A stretch of 25,651 nucleotides of DNA, taken from assembly GCA_002308875.1 (NCBI GenBank), contig DBWK01000066.1, positions 2,946 to 28,596 of the forward strand, in the 5' to 3' direction. Of the stretch, positions 1-6,938 are shown piece by piece. The notes beneath the pieces were generated by a model. It was not told the DNA's origin and searched no databases. It worked only from the letters and a program-made list of their open reading frames with translations. Origin of the DNA: Treponema sp. UBA1240 (lineage in GTDB: Bacteria > Spirochaetota > Spirochaetia > Treponematales > Treponemataceae). The position numbers were made by a program, and so were the translations under genes. The stretch's first letter is position 1, and each line of letters begins with the position of its first letter.

Positions 1-32
1 TTAAAAAGGGGGATAAAGCTAATATCAGTCAG

Positions 33-1562
33 TTATTTAATTGTATTCCGGTAATCACGTGGCAGCATGCCGGTAACTTCACGGAAAACCTTTGAAAAGT
101 ACTTGGTATCTGTGTATCCCGCTGCCTCACAAATTTCGTAGGTCTTCATGTTTGTGGTAGCCAACAGTTCTTTAGCCCGGTCAATGCGGACTTTTTTCAG
201 AAAATTCGAAAATGATACACCTGTCTCTCGTTTGAACAAGGTTCCCAGATACTCAGGTGTTACATTCAGTTTGTCACCTATAGTTTCAAGCGTAACGCCC
301 TGCCTGTAATTTTCAAGAACAAATCGTTTCGCTTTTTTTATGATAAGGTGCATATCTTCATCTGCGGCAGCACCTTCAAGCGTTGTATACAGATGTTCAG
401 CGGCAGACTCCAATTCTTCAGGTACTTTTGCATTCATTATCCAGTTCAAAAGCTGCTGCTGTTCAACATTTTTTGTGCCGGCATTACCGACTTCTTTCGC
501 CATAGCGATTACTACCCACAAAAACCGCACATAGCATTCTTTTATTTCCCTAGGAACATACAAACGGCCATTGCGGAAACACCGGTGAAAGTCTGCGGTA
601 ATCTCCCTGACAAGATTCCACTGCCCCTCTGCCACAGCATTTTTAACTTTGGAATCAAGCAGAATTGGGTAGATACAAGAATCTGTCTGTACAGCAGTAA
701 TAGCAGGATAGGAAATAAGGCGACAGCTGCTGAAAGAAAGGTTCCAGTCCATATACGGATATAGCTCGTCGAAACCAGATGCAAGATTTTCCAGGTCATT
801 GACCTGTATCATACCGATAGAAGCCCCTGGAGGCGGTGTTTTAGACACCTGCAACGAAATCCAGTTTTCAAGGTATTCATACACCATATACTTGTATATG
901 ACTGCTGTTACAGCTTGTTTCGATTCGCACTCGGCAAAACAATATTTCAACTCTTCTGTACTCTGATACGATGAAAGTATATGCTTAAAGAGAATACGGG
1001 CACGATTTTCTTTATGTTGATATTCAGTTCCAAGATACAGACACACCAGTATAAAGCGTCCGTCTTTTTCAACTCCATAGGTATTGGAAAGATAGCTGAT
1101 AATGTCGTCAGAAAGCTCAATCCGCCGGTTCAGAATATCAGAAAACATCTGTGTCAATGTGCCTATTTGAGCTGGCTTGCGCTGCTTTTCCGCCAACGCC
1201 TGGGCTGTGACAGTTTTCATGGCCTGGGCAAAATCTGTATACGAAAGTGGTTTTAACAGATACTCAGTAACGCCAAGTTTCATAGCACGGCGAGCATAAT
1301 CAAATTCAGAATAGGCACTCAGAACAATAACTTTAACAGGCAGTTTTTCCTGAGCTATCTGAGTAAGCATTTCAAGACCGTCCATTTCAGGCATACGGAT
1401 ATCGGTAATAACAATATCAGGTTTTGTCCTACGGATAAGTTCAATTCCCAGAATCCCATTTTCTGCCGTTCCCGCAATTTCATACTCATCACTGAGTTTT
1501 GCAGTCAGTTTTTCAAGACCTTCGCGAATTCTGAACTCATCTTCAACAATGACAACTTTCAT
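33..1562 (-). CDS. YesN-type response regulator with AraC-family DNA-binding domain
   Basis: Cytoplasmic two-component transcription factor of 509 residues. The N-terminal receiver domain (about 1-120) shows the acidic pair E7-D8, the phosphoacceptor D54 in the string ITDIRMPEMDG, S82 and the K104-P105 switch pair. The middle (about 130-400) is a long linker of the kind found in YesN-like regulators; I recognise no domain in it. The C-terminus (about 407-509) is an AraC/XylS double helix-turn-helix ending in the typical GYTDTKYFSKVFRE segment. YesN-type regulators usually pair with a YesM-like sensor kinase and often control sugar transport; no kinase gene is in this window, so the partner must lie beyond position 1 or elsewhere. 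No Shine-Dalgarno sequence precedes the ATG. A TATAAT box lies 8 bp upstream (1571-1576), without a clear -35, so a leaderless message is possible. The family is secure; the regulated genes are unknown. Confidence 0.93.
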   Translation of the reverse strand: MKVVIVEDEFRIREGLEKLTAKLSDEYEIAGTAENGILGIELIRRTKPDIVITDIRMPEMDGLEMLTQIAQEKLPVKVIVLSAYSEFDYARRAMKLGVTEYLLKPLSYTDFAQAMKTVTAQALAEKQRKPAQIGTLTQMFSDILNRRIELSDDIISYLSNTYGVEKDGRFILVCLYLGTEYQHKENRARILFKHILSSYQSTEELKYCFAECESKQAVTAVIYKYMVYEYLENWISLQVSKTPPPGASIGMIQVNDLENLASGFDELYPYMDWNLSFSSCRLISYPAITAVQTDSCIYPILLDSKVKNAVAEGQWNLVREITADFHRCFRNGRLYVPREIKECYVRFLWVVIAMAKEVGNAGTKNVEQQQLLNWIMNAKVPEELESAAEHLYTTLEGAAADEDMHLIIKKAKRFVLENYRQGVTLETIGDKLNVTPEYLGTLFKRETGVSFSNFLKKVRIDRAKELLATTNMKTYEICEAAGYTDTKYFSKVFREVTGMLPRDYRNTIK

Positions 1563-1641
1563 TAAAACTAATTATACCATAGTATTTTAATATTAGCGCA
1601 GATCATTTTAAAAAATCAGAGGAGGTATAATATGAGTACTG

Positions 1642-2568
1642 CTAATTTTTCGAAAGCTGTTTTACTGTATCAAGAGGCAATCCGGTACAACGAGCAATCA
1701 CTTCTTCTGGTACATTTTCTCTGAGAAAGTTCCGTGCCGCCTCAAGCTTGGCTTCTGAACGGCCGCGTTCTTCTCCGATGGCTATACCTTCTGATTTGGC
1801 AGCACTCATACTGGAGTTATAGTCACGTTCCATTATTTCCTGCCGGTACTGCGCCACCCACAAGTCCTGGTTCTCGCTTATCGAAGAAAGTGATTGTTTC
1901 GCATTCATAAGTCCTGCCTCCATCTCGGTCAGTTTTTTGATAACCCCTGTCTTTTCGGGATTGTCAGCATCCTTCAGGAATATTGCCCAGTTTTCCAGAG
2001 CCGTGTTCTGTCCTATTCTGTCTTCAAGTCCGATGGCTTTGGGAAGCTCGATAAATATGACGTTCAGATTATCGGACAGCGTCCTGTTGTCCTTTGTCCT
2101 CATCGCATACCGGCTCACAGGTTCGTTGCTTGTTTTGTCGTATACGAAATCCAGCACCGTTATCTGGTAAACCTTCGGAGCTTTTTCCCATGTGTCGCCT
2201 TTCCTGAGATACGTTGTCTCAAGCCTGGCAACCTGATATTCAGCCCTCTTACCGTAGTCGTACTTCTGGTTGAACGCCATCATCTCAAGATTCGCCGGCT
2301 GACCGTCATCAAAGATACACAGAATGTCATAGCTTACACCGCGTTGTCCTACAAATGCCTCAGGTGCCTCATTCGCCGTAAGTTCCACACTCCTGATCTT
2401 CCGTTCCGTGGCTGCTTCAAGGAACGAATGGAGCGCATTCCGCGATTCTTCCGTAGGCTGAGTGAAAAGAGCCTTGAAAGTTGAATCTATGCGCGGATTA
2501 AGCAGCGCGCCCGTTTTCATCTGTGCGAGGTATTCTTCCTCGCTTAAAAATTTGCTTGTTGCTTTCAT
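1642..2568 (-). CDS. Rpn family / PD-(D/E)XK (PDDEXK_2) putative nuclease-transposase
   Basis: Recognised as the Rpn/PDDEXK_2 family, recombination-promoting nucleases that in E. coli act as RecA-independent DNA endonucleases; Rpn loci there have been linked to phage defence. From the ATG at 2568 it is 308 residues; an in-frame TTG at 2595 would add nine, and neither start has a ribosome-binding site. The N-terminal NPRIDSTFK string (D28) is the family's usual opening. The nuclease core shows D81 in SYDILCIFDDG and E95 in NLEMM. The family normally has E-x-Q there; here the Gln is Met97, so activity is uncertain. The tail (about 255-308) has the Gly/Glu/Lys-rich EGIAIGEERGRSEAK segment followed by the helix ENVPEEVIARCTGLP seen in many homologues. 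G+C is close to 50% by eye against about 40% nearby, and codon use differs, consistent with acquisition. It lies beside a dyad-repeat array and transposase debris. Confidence 0.85.
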   Translation of the reverse strand: MKATSKFLSEEEYLAQMKTGALLNPRIDSTFKALFTQPTEESRNALHSFLEAATERKIRSVELTANEAPEAFVGQRGVSYDILCIFDDGQPANLEMMAFNQKYDYGKRAEYQVARLETTYLRKGDTWEKAPKVYQITVLDFVYDKTSNEPVSRYAMRTKDNRTLSDNLNVIFIELPKAIGLEDRIGQNTALENWAIFLKDADNPEKTGVIKKLTEMEAGLMNAKQSLSSISENQDLWVAQYRQEIMERDYNSSMSAAKSEGIAIGEERGRSEAKLEAARNFLRENVPEEVIARCTGLPLDTVKQLSKN

Positions 2569-2678
2569 ATTATTATATATTGTTTTAAAAAGCAAATTCT
2601 GCGCGGTTTAGGAGGAAAAAGTTGATAATTTTCTATAAATTTATCAGCGAAATTAAAAAACCTTATTTTATATGGATC

Positions 2679-2767
2679 CATTGAAGCTCAATGCCTCTCG
2701 TCATTGACGCTAAATGACGGTCGTCATCGACACTCAATGCAAGGATTCCATTGAGTCTCAATGGAAT
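2679..2767. repeat. Array of four 23-24 bp dyad repeats
   Basis: Four short imperfect palindromes of form CATTGA-NNC-TCAATG start at 2679, 2702, 2725 and 2749, so the spacing is 23, 23 and 24 bp. Unit 1 (2679-2693) is a perfect 6-bp dyad. Unit 2 has one arm changed to AAATGAC but regains pairing through GTCATT/AATGAC. Unit 3 has CATCGA as its left arm. Unit 4 is the best, with 10-bp perfect arms (2745-2754 and 2758-2767) around GTC. The array ends about 110 bp upstream of the Rpn start codon, in sequence with no open reading frame. It could be a protein-binding iteron-like site, a set of small hairpins, or a dispersed intergenic repeat; nothing here decides between these. Confidence 0.75.
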
Positions 2768-2910
2768 ATGTTATGAGGATGATATGCACACAAATAATTA
2801 CACAAAAAATAAAAAAAAGAACAGAATGAAAAGTGACACACTATATTTAGAGTCTGCTCCCATACGGGAACAGTTATGATTTACCACTGCATTATACCTG
2901 GCACAGTAAT

Positions 2911-2930
2911 AAAATAAACCGCTTTATTTT
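2911..2930 (-). terminator. A/T-rich hairpin downstream of transposase remnant
   Basis: Perfect 8-bp inverted repeat AAAATAAA / TTTATTTT around a CCGC loop, about 35 bp past the stop codon of the IS3 transposase remnant. It has no G/C base pairs in the stem, so termination would be weak. It may be the residual 3' end of the insertion element rather than a working terminator. Confidence 0.3.
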
Positions 2931-2964
2931 TGATACAGCCCTGCAGATGACTGCACCTTCCGTG

Positions 2965-3060
2965 TCACACATCTTTCAGGCTCATCCTGAACCGGACAGG
3001 ACTCAGCCAGCCGAGCCGTTCCTTGGGACGTTCCTTATTGTAAAACTCGATGAATGATTC
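2965..3060 (-). mobile_element. IS3-family transposase (OrfB) C-terminal remnant
   Basis: The minus strand reads ESFIEFYNKERPKERLGWLS followed by PVRFRMSLKDV and a stop, which is the characteristic C-terminal end of IS3-family (IS150-like) OrfB integrases, where the FxxFYNxxRP...LgglSPxxFR pattern is conserved. Only about 31 codons survive. The catalytic DDE core and OrfA are absent. Immediately upstream, at 3061-3064, the sequence switches to an unrelated decayed coding frame, so the element has been cut by deletion or rearrangement. No terminal inverted repeat or target-site duplication could be identified with confidence. Confidence 0.8.
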
Positions 3061-3061
3061 C

Positions 3062-3540
3062 GTCGGTGTATGAGGTTTTCTTTGTACGCGTCCGTGTGTC
3101 ATAGGATACTGCGGTCATATTACCTTCAAAATCCTTTTTACCTACAAACTCTGCATTTTCATTGTAAGTGTAGTTCTGCGTTCCGTCAAATGAAACATCA
3201 TTGTTATAAAAGAATCACTACGACTGTCCGGCTGCCTCAGCTTTGTGACCATCATTAATCTTCCAGTTTGTACAGACTAAACCCGGATAACCAGAACACG
3301 ATGAAATATCTAATTCATACAACACTTAGTCAGTTATATATTCATCTAACGATGATTCTGTAATTTTAAATACTGATTCAACGCTGCCTGCAAAAATTCC
3401 TGTTATACCTGATTCTTTAATATTGATAGAATTCTATATATTTACAAAGGTATCACCTGCCGAAACGGAAGGTCGTTCAATAGCTACATAGAATTATATT
3501 GTTACAATATCTTTTGCTCCGACGAGTTTTTCCTGTAAGT
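3062..3540 (-). pseudogene. Decayed coding region with five in-frame stops (possible surface protein)
   Basis: One minus-strand frame from 3538 to 3062 gives coherent protein-like sequence, for example LVGAKDIVTI, FYVAIERPSVSAGDTFVNI, ITGIFAGSVESVFKITESS, CSGYPGLVCTNWKINDG and VSFDGTQNYTYNENAEFVG. It is interrupted by stops at 3494-3496, 3434-3436, 3326-3328, 3218-3220 and 3215-3217. The high Ser/Thr/Gly content and short beta-like segments suggest an extracellular, repeat-containing protein, but I do not recognise a family. A second frame just upstream (about 3555-3625, FTANGRIENVDFDGEIIRG) also looks coding, so a frameshift probably lies near 3540-3560 and the original gene began further upstream. 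The 3' end abuts the IS3 remnant in a different frame. No start codon or ribosome-binding site remains. Confidence 0.6.
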
Positions 3541-3754
3541 CTGTTTTTCCCTGAAATAAAACACAAACCTCTAATTATTTCTCCGTCAAAATCAACATTC
3601 TCAATTCGCCCGTTTGCGGTAAATAAGATTTAATTATTTGCTCAAAAATTTCCAGCTGTTTGGGTTAAAATTCTAAGCTGGCTAGGCAAAATAGAATTTG
3701 TGGGTCCGCGCAAAGGTGGTCACCGGAAAATCATCAAAAACTGAAAAATGCAAC

Positions 3755-4588
3755 TTAAGCTACGTTTATTACAACCAATTCGGCTTTTTTGGATTTTCCG
3801 TTACATATACAGGAAACAGACATATCAGGATGCAGAAAGACCAGTGATTCTTTTTGCGCAGAAAGCTGCTGGTCCGCAGTTGTTAATGTAACATCACCGG
3901 AAACAACAAAGATTGCAGTAAAATTTTGAGGATTGGTTTTTATTGTTGCCTTTCCACTGATATTTATTTTTTCTATCCTAAAATAATCACAGGAAAAGAC
4001 ACTGTTAAAATCGTTTACCGGAACGGAATGTGTTGGTTTTATAACATCAAGGCATTTTTTTACGTGAACTTCACGGTTGCGCTTCCAATCATACAGTCTG
4101 TACGTGATGTCACAGGACTGCTGGACTTCGAGGATTCTCAAGCCGCCTTTTATTGCATGTACGGTTCCTGCGGGAATAAAAATCAAATCGCCTTTTTTTA
4201 CCGGTGTTTCAAACAGATAATCTTCGATAGTGTCATCGTGAATCGCTTTTTTCAAAGCTTCCACATCAAGTATATCCTTTAAACCCGTTATCAGCTGTGT
4301 TCCAGGTTTGGCATCGAGAATGTACCAACACTCGGTTTTGCCTACGGAATTTTCGTTTTTCAGCGCATATTCATCGTCAGGATGAACCTGAACAGAGAGA
4401 TTCTCATATGTTTGTATCAGCTTTATAAGAAGAGGGTACTTTCCTCCTGTTATTGTACTTACGGGATATTCTTTTTCATCAATTGTATATGTTGATTCTT
4501 TATTCTCAATATTAGAAACTATCCAGTTTTCGTATCCCCAAACTTTTTCCGACACATAGGGGGAAAGCAAATTCATTTTCGACATCAT
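3755..4588 (-). CDS. manA: Mannose-6-phosphate isomerase, class I
   Basis: Zinc-dependent cytoplasmic isomerase interconverting mannose-6-phosphate and fructose-6-phosphate, linking mannose use or GDP-mannose supply to glycolysis. The 277 residues match the short bacterial form. Zinc ligands are visible as Q67 and H69 in VQVHPDD, E86 in KTECWYIL and H144 in PAGTVHAIKGG. The following ILEVQQSCDITYRLYDW segment holds the conserved Tyr-Arg (163-164) near the active site. The C-terminus forms the usual second cupin half. The start has two adjacent ATG codons (4588 and 4585) and no Shine-Dalgarno sequence; the promoter just upstream predicts a transcript starting at the second ATG. It follows the exported TPR protein gene by 41 bp with its own promoter, so it is probably transcribed separately. 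Downstream lies only pseudogene sequence, with no terminator seen. Confidence 0.93.
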   Translation of the reverse strand: MMSKMNLLSPYVSEKVWGYENWIVSNIENKESTYTIDEKEYPVSTITGGKYPLLIKLIQTYENLSVQVHPDDEYALKNENSVGKTECWYILDAKPGTQLITGLKDILDVEALKKAIHDDTIEDYLFETPVKKGDLIFIPAGTVHAIKGGLRILEVQQSCDITYRLYDWKRNREVHVKKCLDVIKPTHSVPVNDFNSVFSCDYFRIEKINISGKATIKTNPQNFTAIFVVSGDVTLTTADQQLSAQKESLVFLHPDMSVSCICNGKSKKAELVVINVA

Positions 4589-4591
4589 AGT

Positions 4592-4620
4592 ATCATAAAT
4601 ACAAAAGCATATTTTTTCAA
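4592..4620 (-). promoter_or_regulatory. Sigma70-like promoter of manA, predicted leaderless
   Basis: TTGAAA (-35, 4615-4620), 17-bp spacer, TATGAT (-10, 4592-4597). Only three bases separate the -10 box from the first ATG. A start seven bases past the -10 falls on the A of the second ATG (4585). Confidence 0.6.
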
Positions 4621-4629
4621 CCGCTTTTA

Positions 4630-6051
4630 TCAGTCCGTAATCATCTGCAAAAAAGCCTTGTCCGAGGGAAATCGCTTTCTTGCTTCGGCAATGATTTGGG
4701 CAGCCTTTTCAGGATCTGAAGTTTTTAATTCTTCAACATAGTCAATAAAAAATACCTTGAGATTGTTTATCAGAACCTGATCATTCGGCATCAGTTTAAG
4801 ACATTCAGCGGTTTTCAGTATGGCTTCTTCGTAGTTCTTTTTCTGATACAGCAGACCACATTCGCTTGTGGTAACACTCTTGAGCATCTTGTTCAAATCC
4901 GCAGCAGGAACAATCTTTGCTTCACGTTCCGCCGCAATCAAAGTATGTGCTTCATTAAAAGACTGTTTTTTTATGAATCCTGCAACACTATTATTTACAA
5001 GCATCCTGCGGAAGCGAACATATTCGGGAGTTGTTTGCGTCCAGCCATAATTCAATGCAAGTTCAAGGTTTGCAAATCCCTGTTTGTAATCGCCAGTTTT
5101 TTCTGCATAATTTGCAATCGAAAGCAGAACGTTGTTCAACAACGCATGCTTGTTTTGGTTTTCGGGACAAATCTGAATCCAGCGCAGAGATTCTTCAAAT
5201 TCATTCTTTTTATTGTTCTCAGCGGACAAATAACCCGCCAAGTTGTACAATGCGGAATTATAGCTTTTGTCGCCTTCTTCATCACCACGCATGAGTTTAT
5301 ACATGTAAGCAAGTTGCGCGGCTTCCATATAGTTTCTTCGCTGCGTCAGCAATGAAATCCTGTTCTGCAGAACAAGCGAAAACATTTGCTTGGTATCAAT
5401 ATCACGACGAAGATGATATTTTTGCGCATTAACATAAGTAAAGCCGGTCGTTTTGCTGAAATTTGCCTTGAATTCTTTTTTTGTTCCCGGATCAAAACCA
5501 TAATAATTGGTTGTTTCAACGTCCACCGACTTGTTGGAAAGATCAACTTTTACAAGAACATGGTCGGTTGTTTCTACCGGCGTAAATTTCACATTATTCC
5601 GCGTAAGCAGAATGGAATACATAATTGAAGCGCTCACGCAGTCATAACGTTTGTAATCTTTCAGTTCCGAAGTTGTAAAACAAATTCTGTTGTATGCCTT
5701 AAAAAATACGGTATGAGTGGTTTGGTTTATAAAATCCGCAAGCCGGTATACAACGTCATCAGAATTAGTTTTAAGCTCAGTCCTTGTAAATGATTCCTCA
5801 ATCAAATAATCAGCTTCCGCAGCTTTTTCCTTGTAGAAAGCGGTAAGTTCATCTTTTCTGCCGTAATCACCGCTTAAAACAATAAAATATTCAAACAGCT
5901 GCTCATCAGTGAGGTTTGCAAAATCAGAATTGATTACAGTCCGGTATTCTTCGGGAATCGCTTCTATTTGTGCGTATGTTTCTTCCAGAGTTTGAGCAAA
6001 AAATACAGATAAACACAAAAAATAAACTACAGAAAAAAGAAATCTTCTCAT
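4630..6051 (-). CDS. Exported transglutaminase-like (SirB1-like) protein with TPR repeats
   Basis: Predicted secreted or periplasmic protein of 473 residues. I chose the ATG at 6051 rather than the upstream 6099 because it starts a clean signal peptide (MRRFLFSVVYFLCLSVFFAQ, likely cleaved after FFA). Residues about 100-190 resemble the transglutaminase-like/SirB1 fold: C138 in RYDCVSASIMYSILLTRNN, H164 in TTDHVLVKVD and D177 or E179 in SVDVETTNYYGFDP fit a Cys-His-Asp/Glu triad. Residues about 230-473 are helical TPR-like repeats, including YNSALYNLAGYL and KNYEEAILKTAECLKLMPND. The natural substrate is unknown; similar fusions in other bacteria are usually called hypothetical. It is divergent from the UDG-fold gene, with a small dyad between them (6092-6110), and precedes manA on the same strand. 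Domain assignment is from motif pattern only. Confidence 0.72.
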   Translation of the reverse strand: MRRFLFSVVYFLCLSVFFAQTLEETYAQIEAIPEEYRTVINSDFANLTDEQLFEYFIVLSGDYGRKDELTAFYKEKAAEADYLIEESFTRTELKTNSDDVVYRLADFINQTTHTVFFKAYNRICFTTSELKDYKRYDCVSASIMYSILLTRNNVKFTPVETTDHVLVKVDLSNKSVDVETTNYYGFDPGTKKEFKANFSKTTGFTYVNAQKYHLRRDIDTKQMFSLVLQNRISLLTQRRNYMEAAQLAYMYKLMRGDEEGDKSYNSALYNLAGYLSAENNKKNEFEESLRWIQICPENQNKHALLNNVLLSIANYAEKTGDYKQGFANLELALNYGWTQTTPEYVRFRRMLVNNSVAGFIKKQSFNEAHTLIAAEREAKIVPAADLNKMLKSVTTSECGLLYQKKNYEEAILKTAECLKLMPNDQVLINNLKVFFIDYVEELKTSDPEKAAQIIAEARKRFPSDKAFLQMITD

Positions 6052-6091
6052 ATCACTAATACAACAAAAAAAGGATGGAATGGTTTCGGAT

Positions 6092-6110
6092 ATTGACATT
6101 GAAAGTCAAT
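6092..6110. promoter_or_regulatory. Dyad ATTGAC-N7-GTCAAT between divergent genes
   Basis: Perfect 6-bp inverted repeats (6092-6097 and 6105-6110) separated by seven bases, in the 92-bp gap between divergent starts at 6051 and 6144. A consensus TTGACA (6093-6098) overlaps the left arm and could act as the -35 of the plus-strand gene with TCTAAT at 6114-6119, although that spacer is only 15 bp. An operator role is inference. Confidence 0.35.
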
Positions 6111-6143
6111 CAGTCTAATTATTTTTTAATGGAATTATAATCT

Positions 6144-6938
6144 ATGGATGATATGCAGTGGCAGGTTTTTACCTCCTTCAGAAATGAATTTAAAGATATA
6201 ATAGAAAAATGGACATCATTTTTAAAAAATGAAGACGAATTCGGGCTTTTGCAGGAACTCCAGAAAAATGCGGCGGCTTCTGACAATACTCCGGCATATC
6301 CTCTTGAAACACCGATTGTGTATAATACTGCGCTTGATACTGTAACAAAAGAAGACGAAATCAAACTTATTGTGGTAGGCGACAATCCCGGCAAAAACGA
6401 GCAGCTAGAAAAAAACCGTAAGTATCTTGTAGGACAGTCCGGTAAAATAGCCGAAAGTTTTTTTGCCCGTAACACTGAACTGGGCATTAATTTTAGGAAG
6501 AACGTCATTATTCTGAATAAAACCCCTGTACATACGGCAAAAACAAAAGAACTTGCTTTTTTACAAAGAGAAGAAAAAAAACTCGGTAAAAACGCAATCG
6601 TATCAGTTTTGGAGGAAAGCCAAAAGTGGATGGCAGAAAGAACCTGCCGGCTTCAGCAGGAACTGAATAAAACTGCCACAGACAACAACCATTGTGAAAT
6701 ATGGCTTGTCGGTTATTCGGAACTAAAGCCCAACGGCATTTTTGCGCCTTATGTGGAAAAGCTTGTACAAAACTGCACTGAACCGGAGAAAAACCCTGTT
6801 TATGTGTTCCAGCACTTTTCGATGAACCGGTTTTCAATTGATTTGGCTGATTTTATGAAATCACATACCGGTTTGTCATTGGAAGAAGCGATAAAAGCTC
6901 TAGGAACAAAACACCGACACGAGATTCTAGGCTTTTGA
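6144..6938 (+). CDS. Uracil-DNA glycosylase-superfamily fold protein
   Basis: A 264-residue cytoplasmic protein that I place in the UDG superfamily by motif pattern. Residues 75-83 read LIVVGDNPG, corresponding to the GEAPG motif 1 of family 4/5 enzymes; 95-100 read LVGQSG, matching the following FVGxSG; N125 in VIILNKTP sits where the NxVKxRP strand normally is; and H224 in QHFSMNRF occupies the position of the C-terminal HP[SA] motif 2. The Fe-S cysteines of family 4 are absent, motif 1 has Asp-Asn instead of Glu-Ala, and the C-terminal motif is altered, so substrate and activity are uncertain. It may act on mismatched bases or nucleic acid fragments, or be a non-catalytic relative. The ATG at 6144 has only a weak upstream GGA. 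Its last 12 bases overlap the tail of aroQ on the other strand. Confidence 0.65.
   Translation: MDDMQWQVFTSFRNEFKDIIEKWTSFLKNEDEFGLLQELQKNAAASDNTPAYPLETPIVYNTALDTVTKEDEIKLIVVGDNPGKNEQLEKNRKYLVGQSGKIAESFFARNTELGINFRKNVIILNKTPVHTAKTKELAFLQREEKKLGKNAIVSVLEESQKWMAERTCRLQQELNKTATDNNHCEIWLVGYSELKPNGIFAPYVEKLVQNCTEPEKNPVYVFQHFSMNRFSIDLADFMKSHTGLSLEEAIKALGTKHRHEILGF

Noticed and set aside
12..32. Short sequence at the window start, downstream of the response regulator, as a terminator or gene end
   Set aside because: No inverted repeat with a T run is visible, and the stretch is too short to assign.
340..764. Plus-strand open frames opposite the response regulator
   Set aside because: They have no ribosome-binding site, no recognisable motif, and mirror a well-supported gene on the other strand.
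1894..2484. 196-codon plus-strand open frame opposite the Rpn gene
   Set aside because: It is a shadow frame caused by the composition of the Rpn gene; its translation shows no domain and no start signal.
2679..2767. CRISPR array
   Set aside because: The units are palindromic with 23-24 bp period and 8-9 bp between dyads, too short for repeat-spacer units, and there are no cas genes.
2860..2880. Imperfect palindrome CTGCTCCCATACGGGAACAG as a terminator or operator
   Set aside because: It has mismatched arms, no T run and no adjacent intact gene; it is more likely part of the insertion-element debris.
3070..3258. 62-codon plus-strand frame in the gene-poor region
   Set aside because: It is antisense to the decayed coding frame, with no ribosome-binding site.
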